A stretch of DNA of 64,000 nucleotides, from positions 1 to 64,000 of the forward strand of contig NZ_JBIGIC010000016.1 in the NCBI RefSeq assembly GCF_043555985.1, read 5' to 3'. Below, piece by piece: positions 1 through 7,458 of this stretch. The notes under the pieces were generated by a model that worked only from the letters and a program-made list of their open reading frames with translations, did not search any database and was not told the origin of the DNA. The DNA is from Pelomonas candidula. GTDB lineage: Bacteria > Pseudomonadota > Gammaproteobacteria > Burkholderiales > Burkholderiaceae_C. The position numbers and the translations under genes are program-made. How positions within the stretch are numbered: the stretch's first letter is position 1; each line of letters opens with the position of its first letter.

Positions 1-90
1 CCCGCCGCCAGGGGCCACTCAGCGTTGCACCGCTGGCCCGCATATCAATGCGGGCTGCGCGCCGCGCCTTGATTGGCCCCTGGCGGCGGG
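1..90. repeat. 17-bp perfect inverted repeat at the window's left edge
   Basis: Bases 1-17 (cccgccgccaggggcca) are the exact reverse complement of bases 74-90, separated by 56 bp. The repeat could continue beyond base 1. It lies inside the reading frame of the PEP-CTERM protein. Confidence 0.8.
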
Positions 91-410
91 CCTTCGCGGC
101 CTACTCCCGTAGCGTGAACAGGCCCTACGACAACGTCACGACGCGGTACTACAGCGACAGGGCGCTGAACGTAGACCACATCAACCATGCCTGGGCTTCG
201 CCCTATGCCGGCGACGCCAGCGTGCCGGCCGGCGTGCACATCGCCTTCGAGGATCTCAAGGGCGGCGGCGACTTCAACTACGCGGACCAGGGCATCGTCG
301 TGCGGCAGGTGCTGGCCGTGCCCGCCGCAGTGCCCGAGCCCGCCAGCTGGGCGCTGTTGATGGGCGGTGCCGCCGGGCTGGCGGTGCTGCGCCGACGCCG
401 CGCGCGCTGA
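3..410 (+). CDS. PEP-CTERM anchored exported protein with DUF4114-like end (5' truncated by window edge)
   Basis: The reading frame is open to the left edge, so only the C-terminal part is present; an internal ATG lies at 48. Near the end the motif FEDLKGGGDFNYAD resembles the conserved acidic/glycine motif of DUF4114 domains. It is followed by a PEP-CTERM sorting signal: VPEPASWALL, a hydrophobic stretch and the basic tail RRRRAR. Proteins with this tail are exported and processed by an exosortase in EPS-producing Gram-negatives. The function of the missing N-terminal part cannot be judged. The first 90 bases hold a 17-bp inverted repeat, so the N-terminal reading frame before about codon 30 may not be natural. 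Confidence 0.75.
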   Translation, partial: RRQGPLSVAPLARISMRAARRALIGPWRRAFAAYSRSVNRPYDNVTTRYYSDRALNVDHINHAWASPYAGDASVPAGVHIAFEDLKGGGDFNYADQGIVVRQVLAVPAAVPEPASWALLMGGAAGLAVLRRRRAR

Positions 411-428
411 GCCGCGACGGCCCCACTC

Positions 429-460
429 ACGCCCCCGACGGCTGCGGCTGACGGGGGCGT
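429..460 (+). terminator. stem-loop after the PEP-CTERM gene
   Basis: A 9-bp perfect stem (acgcccccg at 429-437, cgggggcgt at 452-460) with a 14-base loop lies 18 bp after the stop codon and is followed by a weak T-containing tail (catgtttcat). It is probably a transcription end or 3' stabiliser for the PEP-CTERM gene. The U-run is poor. Confidence 0.45.
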
Positions 461-507
461 CATGTTTCATGGGTTCCAATAGGCGCTGACTCCACCGCCG
501 GACGCCC

Positions 508-1053
508 ATGACCGCTGCTGCTTCCCACGACCGCTCCGACCTCCGCCGCGGCCTGCTGGCCGAGCGCCGTGCCTTCGCCGCCACGCCGGCCTTCCAGGCC
601 GCCGAGCACGCGGTGCGTCAGGCCCTCGTGCCGCTGCTGGAGCAACTGGAGCCCGAGCTGCTGGGCGTGTACTGGCCGCTGGGCGGCGAGTTCGACATCG
701 GCAGCCAGCCCTGGCCGCGCGCGCTGCCGTTCGCGAAGCGCGACCCGGTGGCCATGCAGTTCCGCCGCTGGGACGGCGCGGAGCCCGCGGCCAAGGACGA
801 ATGCGGCATCGCGACGGCCACCGGCGCGGTGGCCGTGCCCGACGTCGTGCTGGTGCCCTGCGTGGGCTTCACGCGCGAGGGCTTCCGCCTCGGCTACGGC
901 GGCGGCTACTTCGACCGCTGGCTGGCCGAGCATCCCGGCGTGACGACCATCGGCCTGGCCTGGTCCGGCGCCGAGACCCATTTTCCCGTCGAGGCGCATG
1001 ACCGCGCGTTGACGCTCATCCTCACCGAACGCGAACTCATCGCCCCCGACTGA
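508..1053 (+). CDS. 5-formyltetrahydrofolate cyclo-ligase family protein (copy 1)
   Basis: The 181-aa product belongs to the 5-FCL/YgfA family, which converts 5-formyl-THF plus ATP to 5,10-methenyl-THF in the cytoplasm. Visible motifs are the N-terminal basic segment LRRGLLAERR (12-21), GVYWPLGGEFD (53-63), DVVLVPCVGFT (112-122) and the C-terminal signature LGYGGGYFDRWL (128-139). Length is normal for the family (about 180-200 aa). It is followed after 9 bp by the antiporter gene, suggesting co-transcription. A second, more divergent paralogue lies at 6163-6732. No 6S RNA, often found beside ygfA, fits in the short gap upstream. Confidence 0.9.
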   Translation: MTAAASHDRSDLRRGLLAERRAFAATPAFQAAEHAVRQALVPLLEQLEPELLGVYWPLGGEFDIGSQPWPRALPFAKRDPVAMQFRRWDGAEPAAKDECGIATATGAVAVPDVVLVPCVGFTREGFRLGYGGGYFDRWLAEHPGVTTIGLAWSGAETHFPVEAHDRALTLILTERELIAPD

Positions 1054-1062
1054 AAGGACACG

Positions 1063-2745
1063 ATGCACGACAACATGACCCTGATCTCCACGCTGGCCGC
1101 CGCGTTCGGCCTTGCCCTGGTGCTGGGCCTGTTGGCGCAGTGGGCACGCTTGCCCGCCCTGGTCGGCTATCTGCTGGCCGGCGTGCTGATCGGGCCGTAC
1201 ACGCCCGGCTTCGTCGGTGATGTGCACCTGGCGCAGCAGCTCTCCGAGGTCGGCGTCATGCTGCTGATGTTCGGCGTGGGCCTGCACTTCTCAGTCGGCG
1301 ACCTGATGTCGGTGAAGGGCATCGCGCTGCCCGGCGCGCTGGTGCAGATGGCCGCTGCGACCGCAATGGGCGCGGGCCTGGCGCATGGGCTGTGGGGCTG
1401 GGACCTGGCGGCGTCGCTGATCTTCGGGCTGGCGCTGTCGGTGGCCAGCACGGTGGTGCTGCTGCGCGCGCTGGAGTCGCGCGAGCTGCTGCACACCGGC
1501 AACGGGCGCATCGCCGTGGGTTGGCTGGTCGTGGAAGACCTGGCGATGGTGCTGGCGCTGGTGCTGATTCCGGTGCTGGGTGGCAAGGGTGAAGGCGGTG
1601 CCGGCAGCAGCCTGGCCGTCACCATCGTCACGACGCTGCTGGCCGTCGCCGCGTTCGTCGCGGTGATGCTCATCGCCGGCCGGCGCCTGCTGCCGTGGAT
1701 GCTGTGGCAGGTCAATCGCACCGGCTCGCGCGAGCTGTTCACGCTGGCTACCGTGGCTGCGGCCGTCGGGCTGGCCGTCGGGGCGGCGGCGCTGTTCGGT
1801 GTCAGCGTCGCGCTGGGCGCGTTCTTCGCCGGCCTGGTGCTGCGCGAGTCGGCCTTCAGCGAGCGTGCCGCGCACGAGAGCCTGCCACTGCGCGACGCCT
1901 TCGCGGTGCTGTTCTTCGTTGCCGTGGGCATGCTGTTCGACCCGCGCATCCTCATCCAGCAGCCGCTGGCCGTGCTGGCGACGGTGGCCGTCATCCTCGT
2001 CGGCAAGACGGTGGCGGCCGGGGTGCTGGTGCTGCTGCTGCGCTACCCGCTGTCCACGGCGTTGACGGTGGCGGTGAGCCTGGCGCAGATCGGCGAGTTC
2101 AGCTTCATCCTGCTGGGCCTGGGCCAGAGCCTGCACCTCGTGCCGGCCGAGGCGACCAGCCTGGTGGTGGCCGGCGCCATCGTGTCCATTGCGCTGAACC
2201 CGCTGCTGTTCTCGGGCGTGGAGCCGCTGCGGCGCTGGGTGCTGAAGCGCTCGGCCTGGGCGCGCAAGCTGGAGGCGCGCGACGATCCGCTGGCCGAGTT
2301 GCCGTCCGACACGCCGCAGAGTGCGCTGGCCGGCCAGATCGTGCTGGTGGGCCACGGCACGCTGGGCACGGCGCTGCACGATGAACTGGGCAGCCGCCCG
2401 CTGGTCGTCATCGACCGAGACCGCGACGTCGTCGAGAAGCTGCGCGCCTACGGCCATGCCGCCGTGCTGGGCGAGGCGACGGAGGCCATGACGCTGGTAC
2501 AGGCCCACATCGCCCAGGCGGCGTGGCTGGTCATCGCCGTCACCGACGTGCGCGGCGTGCCGGCGATGCTGGCGCTGGCGCGGCAGTTGAACCCGGAGCT
2601 GCGCTGTGCAGTCGTCGCGCACACGCAGGAAGAGACGCAGTGGCTGCGCGATGCGGGCGTGAACGAAGTGCTGCGGTCGCAGCAGGCGTTGGCGCAGGCG
2701 CTGGCGACGGTGGTGAGTGAGCCTCAGGTGGCTGCGGCGCACTGA
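1063..2745 (+). CDS. CPA2-family cation:proton antiporter (YbaL/KefB-like) with TrkA-N domain
   Basis: This 560-aa inner-membrane protein has about 12 hydrophobic segments (residues 5-390) of the Na+/H+ exchanger type. It includes GVGLHF (71-76) and the acidic transport segment VVEDLAMV (156-163). A cytoplasmic TrkA-N Rossmann domain starts near residue 424 with GHGTLG (430-435). This layout matches YbaL/KefB/KefC potassium-proton antiporters; there is no obvious KefF/KefG partner nearby. A purine-rich Shine-Dalgarno (aaagga) precedes the ATG. Substrate (K+ or Na+) cannot be read from sequence. Confidence 0.88.
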   Translation: MHDNMTLISTLAAAFGLALVLGLLAQWARLPALVGYLLAGVLIGPYTPGFVGDVHLAQQLSEVGVMLLMFGVGLHFSVGDLMSVKGIALPGALVQMAAATAMGAGLAHGLWGWDLAASLIFGLALSVASTVVLLRALESRELLHTGNGRIAVGWLVVEDLAMVLALVLIPVLGGKGEGGAGSSLAVTIVTTLLAVAAFVAVMLIAGRRLLPWMLWQVNRTGSRELFTLATVAAAVGLAVGAAALFGVSVALGAFFAGLVLRESAFSERAAHESLPLRDAFAVLFFVAVGMLFDPRILIQQPLAVLATVAVILVGKTVAAGVLVLLLRYPLSTALTVAVSLAQIGEFSFILLGLGQSLHLVPAEATSLVVAGAIVSIALNPLLFSGVEPLRRWVLKRSAWARKLEARDDPLAELPSDTPQSALAGQIVLVGHGTLGTALHDELGSRPLVVIDRDRDVVEKLRAYGHAAVLGEATEAMTLVQAHIAQAAWLVIAVTDVRGVPAMLALARQLNPELRCAVVAHTQEETQWLRDAGVNEVLRSQQALAQALATVVSEPQVAAAH

Positions 2746-2800
2746 GGGCGGGCTGAGCCGCAGCGCGGTGCGCTGATTGCAACAACAGATAAGGTCTTAC

Positions 2801-3181
2801 ATGCCAGAGTTTGCGTGGGAGCCATTGGAATTCCTCGAGGCGCTAGGCGTTGTGCCGGAAGAGGAGGAGTACGGCATCTCCTATCGATACGTCGTGACGC
2901 GGCCGGGGCTGCGCCTTGAGCTTTCGATCTGGCCCATGGATCCAGATGTGAGGGTGCGGATTTACTCGGAGGCGCAGGTCGAGCCAATTGCGAAGTTCGA
3001 CCTGCTCAATTGCCCTGGCGCCAGAGTGGTCCGAGACAAACGGGGTTTGGGCATTGAATTCGCTGGAGGAACGATGTTCGGTGGTCGCTACGACCATACA
3101 GGCGCAGCCCCCTACGGCATGATGCTGTGGCTGGAACCATTCGTTCAGCTCGAGCCCTATCCCTATGCTTATCAAGCGTAG
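2801..3181 (+). CDS. hypothetical protein, 126 aa, unrecognised
   Basis: I do not recognise the family. The ATG at 2801 is preferred over an in-frame TTG at 2777 because aagg sits 6 bases upstream. The product is soluble and acidic, with no signal peptide or membrane segment, and rich in aromatic residues (MPEFAWEPLEFLEAL at the N-terminus; EPYPYAYQA at the end). Codon use is visibly less GC-biased than in its neighbours (many A/T third positions), suggesting a recently acquired or orphan gene. Such size and composition are common among immunity-type or contact-system accessory proteins, but no toxin gene is adjacent. Confidence 0.65.
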   Translation: MPEFAWEPLEFLEALGVVPEEEEYGISYRYVVTRPGLRLELSIWPMDPDVRVRIYSEAQVEPIAKFDLLNCPGARVVRDKRGLGIEFAGGTMFGGRYDHTGAAPYGMMLWLEPFVQLEPYPYAYQA

Positions 3182-3211
3182 TCGGCCGCCGAGGCAGCCG
3201 GCTCGAGGGAC

Positions 3212-4165
3212 TCACACCCCCGCCAACTGATCCCGTGTGATCGCCGCCTGCTCCCTCACCCAGTCCGCAAACTGCTGCACCTCCGGCCTGCGCGCCGCAT
3301 TGGGCCCGACGATCAGCCAGTAGCTGAACGGGCTGCCCAGCCGCCCCGCCTTGCCGAAGGGCTCGACCAGTTCGCCGCGCTGCAGCTGTTCATGCACCAG
3401 CGGCAGCCGCGCCAGCGCGATGCCCTGGCCGGTCAGCGCGGTCTGCACCTGCTGGTAGGTGAAGTTCAGGTACAGCCAGCGGCGCGGCTGCAGGTCGGGT
3501 TCGCCCTGTTCGGTCAGCCAGCGCCGCCAGCCCAGGTACTCGGCGCTGGGGCGCGGGTCGTCCTCCTCGGCCAGCGCGTGGCCAGCGAGGTCCGCGGGGC
3601 GCTTCAGCGGTGCCGGTGGCTTGTTCAGGTACCAGGGGCTGACGCAGGGCGACAGCGCCTCCTCGAACAGCTGCTCGGCATGCGGCGGCACGTCGGGCCG
3701 GTGGTCGTAGCGCAGCGCAAGGTCGCTCTCGCCGTCCTCCAGGTCCACCTTGCGGTCGTAGGCGGACACGCGGATGTCGATGTCGGCGTGCTGGCGCTGG
3801 AAGGCCTCCAGCCGCGGGATCAGCCACAGTGAGGCGAACGACGCGAAGGTCGTCACGTTGACGATGCGCCGGCCGCGCGTGCGGCGCATCTGGCGCACGG
3901 TCTGGTCCAGCTTGGACAGTACCGAGACGGCCGTGGGCAGCAGCACGGCGCCCTCGCCGGACAGCTCCACCTTGCGCGTGCCGCGCAGGAACAGCGTGCA
4001 GCCGATCTCCTCCTCCAGCGCCTGGATCTGGCGACTGACGGCCGACTGCGTGAGGCTCAGTTCCTCGGCTGCGGCGCGGAAGGACAGCAGCCGGGCCACC
4101 GCCTCGAAGGCGCGCAGCGGGCCGACGGACAGCGGTCGTTGGCGGATGAGGGGCTGGTCGGTCAT
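3212..4165 (-). CDS. LysR family transcriptional regulator (GcvA-like)
   Basis: The 317-aa product has an N-terminal winged HTH (about residues 8-67: LRAFEAVARLLSF, then LTQSAVSRQIQALEEEIG) and a LysR substrate-binding domain (about 95-300). The pattern LSVGPLRAFEAVAR resembles the GcvA subgroup. The start at 4165 (MTDQPLIRQRPL) is preferred over the longer frame starting at 4309, because LysR proteins begin only a few residues before the HTH. It is transcribed divergently from the DUF2917 gene, with 117 bp between them, and may control it. The effector is unknown. Confidence 0.88.
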   Translation of the reverse strand: MTDQPLIRQRPLSVGPLRAFEAVARLLSFRAAAEELSLTQSAVSRQIQALEEEIGCTLFLRGTRKVELSGEGAVLLPTAVSVLSKLDQTVRQMRRTRGRRIVNVTTFASFASLWLIPRLEAFQRQHADIDIRVSAYDRKVDLEDGESDLALRYDHRPDVPPHAEQLFEEALSPCVSPWYLNKPPAPLKRPADLAGHALAEEDDPRPSAEYLGWRRWLTEQGEPDLQPRRWLYLNFTYQQVQTALTGQGIALARLPLVHEQLQRGELVEPFGKAGRLGSPFSYWLIVGPNAARRPEVQQFADWVREQAAITRDQLAGV

Positions 4166-4282
4166 GCGCAGGCGGTCCGGTCCGGATTGATGCGCCGATG
4201 GTATCAATCGCTGCGGCGCAATCATTGGACTGCCATAGGTGTGGATCAGCAGAATCCCTGACATCAACCCAGGAGAGACATC

Positions 4283-4582
4283 ATGAGCGATGCGCAATCC
4301 CTCTGGCACCTTGCCGACGGCCGGGCGCTGACGCTGGCCGGTGCGGCCGAAGCCCGGCGGCTGGCCGTGTCACGTGGCCGTGTGTGGCTGACGTTGTCGG
4401 GCACCACCGACCGCCCGGCCGAGGACTGCTGGCTGGAAGCCGGCGAGGCCGTGGCGCTGGCGCCGGGCCAGACGGCGGTGCTGGAAGGTTGGCCGGCCGC
4501 CGAGTTCGAACTGCTGGTGCCGCCTTGCTCAGCGGCGCCGGGCCGCGGCGGGCTTCTTGGCCGCCGGCTTTTTGGCGGCTGA
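4283..4582 (+). CDS. DUF2917 domain-containing protein
   Basis: This 99-aa cytoplasmic protein carries a DUF2917 cupin-like beta domain: ARRLAVSRGRVWLTLSGTTD followed by DCWLEAGEAVALAPGQ. These small proteins are common in Burkholderiales beside LysR regulators; their biochemical role is unknown. The start follows a good ribosome site (aggagag, 9 bases before ATG). It is divergent from the LysR gene. Its last 54 bp overlap, on the opposite strand, the 3' end of the TfoX-like gene, and its C-terminus (PGRGGLLGRRLFGG) lies in that overlap. Confidence 0.82.
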   Translation: MSDAQSLWHLADGRALTLAGAAEARRLAVSRGRVWLTLSGTTDRPAEDCWLEAGEAVALAPGQTAVLEGWPAAEFELLVPPCSAAPGRGGLLGRRLFGG

Positions 4583-4921
4583 CTTCCTGACCTTCGCGTT
4601 GGCGGCCCGCAGCGCCGCCTCCAGCGCCAGGCGTGCCCACGGCAGCATCAGCGGCGGCGACTCCAGCGCTTCTTCCGGCGGGCGGTAGTAGCTCATCACC
4701 ATGCGCTCGCCGTCCTTGGTCGGGTAGGTGAAGGGCGCACAGCCGGCCGCGACGAAGCGCTCGCGCGTCATGTCGTCGGCCTTCAGGAACAGCTGGCCGT
4801 CGTCGATGATGGCGACGAAGAGATCGTCCACGTAGACGCCCCGGCCGCCGAACATCGCCCGCGTGCGCACCGGGCCCAGCGGCGACAGCATCTCCACGCA
4901 GAGTTCGGTGAAGGCGTCCAT
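4529..4921 (-). CDS. TfoX/Sxy N-terminal domain protein with lysine-alanine tail
   Basis: The 130-aa product matches the TfoX N-terminal domain: RTRAMFGGRGVYVDDLFVAI near the start, then LFLKADD and PFTYPTKDGERMVMSYYRPP. TfoX/Sxy proteins assist competence gene expression in some gammaproteobacteria; stand-alone N-domain proteins elsewhere are of unknown role. There is no TfoX C-terminal domain. Instead it ends in a basic low-complexity tail (AAKKPAAKKPAAARRR), as in many Burkholderiales DNA-associated proteins. It lies directly downstream of the hydroxylase gene (10 bp) and converges on the DUF2917 gene with a 54-bp overlap. Confidence 0.82.
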   Translation of the reverse strand: MDAFTELCVEMLSPLGPVRTRAMFGGRGVYVDDLFVAIIDDGQLFLKADDMTRERFVAAGCAPFTYPTKDGERMVMSYYRPPEEALESPPLMLPWARLALEAALRAANAKVRKSAAKKPAAKKPAAARRR

Positions 4922-4931
4922 CCTGGTGGCC

Positions 4932-6059
4932 TCAACCTTTCCAGGTGAACGGGAAGTGCAGCTGCTTCAGGAAGCCGTCCGGCACGTAGTCGCCCAGCAC
5001 GCCGTACTGCTCCGGCCACTTGCGCTCGGACTGCACGGCGGTGCCGAACAGGTGGTCCAGGAAGGCGAAGTGGGCCGCGTAGTTCTTGTCCAGCGCCTCC
5101 TGGTCCTGCGAGTGGTGCCAGTGGTGGAAGTTGGGCGTCACGATGACGTAGCGCAGCGGGCCCAGCCGCACGCTGACGTTGGCGTGGTTGAACACGGCCT
5201 GGAAGCCGACGATGACGATGTAGGTGTCGATGACCTCCTTGCTGAAGCCCAGCACGAAGATCGGCGCCAGCACCAGCGTGCGCGTGATGATGAGCTCCAG
5301 GATGTGCTGCCGCGAGCCGGCCAGCCAGTCCATGCTCTTCACGCTGTGGTGCACCGCGTGCAGCCGCCACAGCGTCGGCACCTCGTGATAGGCGCGGTGC
5401 GTCCAGTACTGCACGAGGTCGGCGACGAGGATGATGAGGAACAGCGCGACGCCGAACGGCAGGTCCTGCACCCAGGCGCGGATGCCGTCCTTGGCCGCCC
5501 AGCCGAACAGCTTGTGCACCAGCAGGTTGGTCGCCAGCAGCACGAAGCCAACGGCCAGGTGGTTGACGATGAAGTGGTGGAAGTCGGTCTGCCACTCGGG
5601 GCGGAACACCGGCTGGTCGCGGCGCAGCGCGAACAGCTTCTCGATGAAGACGAAGATCAGCGTCGAGCCCAGCAGGTCCAGGATGAACCAGTCCAGCCCG
5701 ACGTAGGGCGTGTGGTCGGGGAAGTTCGGGTCCACCTCGACCCGGTTGCCGCCGAGCGCCAGCGCCAGGCCCAGCAGCACAAACGTCCACAGCGCCAGCC
5801 AGCGCATGCGGCTGAACACGATGTTGAACAGCGCCAGCGCACCCGCGACGACCAGCGACCAGTACATGAGCCGGCGGATGACGTCCACGTCGTAGGACTG
5901 GCGCAGCTGCGGCGTCGTCAGGTACTGCGGGAAGTGGAAGGCCAGCACGCCCAGGAAGCACAGGATGGCCAGCACCAGCGCGATGACGCCCGTGATGAGG
6001 CCGGTGCCCGGCTTGAGCTCGCCGCTCGACTCGCTGAGCTGATTGATCCGGTTCAGCAT
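4932..6059 (-). CDS. sterol desaturase / fatty acid hydroxylase family membrane protein
   Basis: This 375-aa integral membrane di-iron enzyme has the histidine clusters of the superfamily: HRAYH (221-225), HAVHH (234-238), NHAN (291-294) and HHWHH (312-316), plus a late DHLFGT. Several hydrophobic segments lie at 20-42, 65-105 and 125-220. Such enzymes hydroxylate or desaturate sterols, carotenoids or acyl chains; the substrate here is not determinable. The start at 6059 (MLNRINQLSE) follows gggaga on the coding strand. The longer open frame upstream to 6299 overlaps the divergent cyclo-ligase gene and is not protein-like. Confidence 0.87.
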   Translation of the reverse strand: MLNRINQLSESSGELKPGTGLITGVIALVLAILCFLGVLAFHFPQYLTTPQLRQSYDVDVIRRLMYWSLVVAGALALFNIVFSRMRWLALWTFVLLGLALALGGNRVEVDPNFPDHTPYVGLDWFILDLLGSTLIFVFIEKLFALRRDQPVFRPEWQTDFHHFIVNHLAVGFVLLATNLLVHKLFGWAAKDGIRAWVQDLPFGVALFLIILVADLVQYWTHRAYHEVPTLWRLHAVHHSVKSMDWLAGSRQHILELIITRTLVLAPIFVLGFSKEVIDTYIVIVGFQAVFNHANVSVRLGPLRYVIVTPNFHHWHHSQDQEALDKNYAAHFAFLDHLFGTAVQSERKWPEQYGVLGDYVPDGFLKQLHFPFTWKG

Positions 6060-6162
6060 CTGATGGGTTCTCCCTGCGTGGCTGTTGCGAGGCGCGACTC
6101 TAACGAGGCCGGCGCCTGGCACACAATGGCCGGATTCACAGGCCCGCGAGGAAGCAGCACCC

Positions 6163-6732
6163 TTGGACGCCAACGACCGCGCCGCCATCCGGCACAAGCT
6201 CATCGAACAACGCCTGGCCCTGCCCAACCGGCTGGACCTCGCTGCCGAATTGCAGGAGGTGCTCAGCGTCTGGCTGCTGCGCCGCCAGGAGCGCACCATC
6301 GGCGCCTACTGGCCCATCAAGGGCGAGTTCGACCCGCTGCCCACGCTGTACCGCTGGGGCGAGAACCACCCCGAGCGCCGCATCGGCCTGCCGGTCGTCG
6401 ACAAGGTGCACGGCACGCTGCGCTTTCACGTCTGGTACCCGGGCTGCCCGATGGAGGAGGACGCCTTCCACATCCCCAAGCCCAAGGGCACCGAGGAGTT
6501 CCAGCCGCAGCTGATGCTGGTGCCCTGCCTGGGCTTCGGGCCCTGCGGCCTGCGGCTGGGCTACGGCGGCGGCTTCATGGACAAGACGCTGGCCGAGATG
6601 TCGCCGCGCCCGGCGGCGGTGGGCATCGGCTATGCGCACGGCTTTTTGCCGCTGCTGAAGCCCAGTCCGCTGGACATGCCGCTGGATGCGATGCTGACGG
6701 AGGAGGGCGTGGTGTGGGATCGGGAGGGGTGA
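6163..6732 (+). CDS. 5-formyltetrahydrofolate cyclo-ligase family protein (copy 2)
   Basis: This second 5-FCL-family protein (189 aa) has the same signatures as copy 1: GAYWPIKGEFD, LMLVPCLGFGPCGLRLGYGG and GGFMDKTL. A TTG start at 6163 is chosen because gagga lies 9 bases before it; an in-frame TTG at 6085 has no Shine-Dalgarno and would reach into the hydroxylase leader. It is clearly diverged from copy 1 (for example GGFMDKTLAEM versus GGYFDRWLAEH), so it may have a different substrate or partner. It is divergent from the hydroxylase gene. Confidence 0.88.
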   Translation: MDANDRAAIRHKLIEQRLALPNRLDLAAELQEVLSVWLLRRQERTIGAYWPIKGEFDPLPTLYRWGENHPERRIGLPVVDKVHGTLRFHVWYPGCPMEEDAFHIPKPKGTEEFQPQLMLVPCLGFGPCGLRLGYGGGFMDKTLAEMSPRPAAVGIGYAHGFLPLLKPSPLDMPLDAMLTEEGVVWDREG

Positions 6733-6741
6733 GCCTCGGCG

Positions 6742-7077
6742 TTACTTGGATGAGGGCGTTGCCGACGGCAGTGACGTGTTCAGCACGATCTGGAAAGCCT
6801 GATCCTGGCTGAAGCCTTGCTTGACCAAGGCGTCGTAGAGATTCTTCTTGAAGCTGGCGATACGTGCCGCCGTCTCGGGCTTCTCGGCCGTACGCAACTG
6901 GGCGTCGATCATGGCCTCGGTCATGCGCCCCATCATCGGGACCATGGCGCCCATGGACGCTTCCATGATCTGCTTCAACTCTTCCGGTGATGGCTGCTTC
7001 GGGCCTTGCTGCTGAGCCCCGGCGGCGCTGGCCAGAGCGAGGAGCGTGGCGCCGACGGTTGCGCGGATGGATGACAT
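6742..7077 (-). CDS. small secreted hypothetical protein
   Basis: The 111-aa product begins with a signal peptide (SIRATVGATLLALASAAGA) and continues with a short helical domain rich in Met and Lys (IMEASMGAMVPMMGRMTEAM). The chosen ATG at 7077 has gaaggga upstream; the open frame extends further but without a start signal. I do not recognise a named domain, although the composition recalls small periplasmic DUF2059-type proteins. The 3' end is only 9 bp from the convergent cyclo-ligase gene. Confidence 0.65.
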   Translation of the reverse strand: MSSIRATVGATLLALASAAGAQQQGPKQPSPEELKQIMEASMGAMVPMMGRMTEAMIDAQLRTAEKPETAARIASFKKNLYDALVKQGFSQDQAFQIVLNTSLPSATPSSK

Positions 7078-7214
7078 GGGACTCCCTTCAAAGTGGATGG
7101 ATGTCGCTGGCGAGGCCGCCGCGAGTATGCCCAGGTGCCACCATGTCGTGCGGTGACGACGCACTTTGGGTGCCACACAATCTCAACTCCCTCTTCGCCA
7201 CCAGCAAACCCGCC

Positions 7215-7448
7215 ATGTCCAAGACCACCCTGCTGATCCTGTCCGCCACCGCGCTGCTGCTGACCCAGGCCGCCCAGGCCGCCCCCAAGCCCTGCGACGA
7301 ACTCAAGGCCGAGATCGCGGCCAAGCTCGACGAGAAGGGCGTCAAGAACTACGAACTCGCCATCGTGGACAGCGACAAGGTCGGCGATGCCCAGGTCGTC
7401 GGCAGCTGCGAGGCCGGCACCAAGAAGCTGACCTACGTGCGCAAGTGA
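7215..7448 (+). CDS. DUF1161 domain-containing periplasmic protein
   Basis: This 77-aa protein has a signal peptide (LLILSATALLLTQAAQA) followed by a compact DUF1161 domain. Its two conserved cysteines are in PCDELKAEIAAKLDEKGVK and VVGSCEAGTKKLTYVRK, consistent with a disulfide. The family is small and uncharacterised in proteobacteria. The ATG at 7215 is chosen because it starts the signal peptide; the open frame upstream crosses the divergent small gene. pepQ starts 10 bp downstream. Confidence 0.8.
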   Translation: MSKTTLLILSATALLLTQAAQAAPKPCDELKAEIAAKLDEKGVKNYELAIVDSDKVGDAQVVGSCEAGTKKLTYVRK

Positions 7449-7458
7449 GGCCCGGGCC

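Noticed and set aside
411..507. 6S RNA (ssrS) beside the 5-FCL gene
   Set aside because: The gap is under 100 bp, too short for 6S RNA, and holds a simple stem-loop.
4863..6812. A 649-codon open frame antisense to the hydroxylase and TfoX genes
   Set aside because: The translation is rich in His/Gln/Arg repeats typical of antisense frames in GC-rich genes; the opposite strand has clear conserved motifs.
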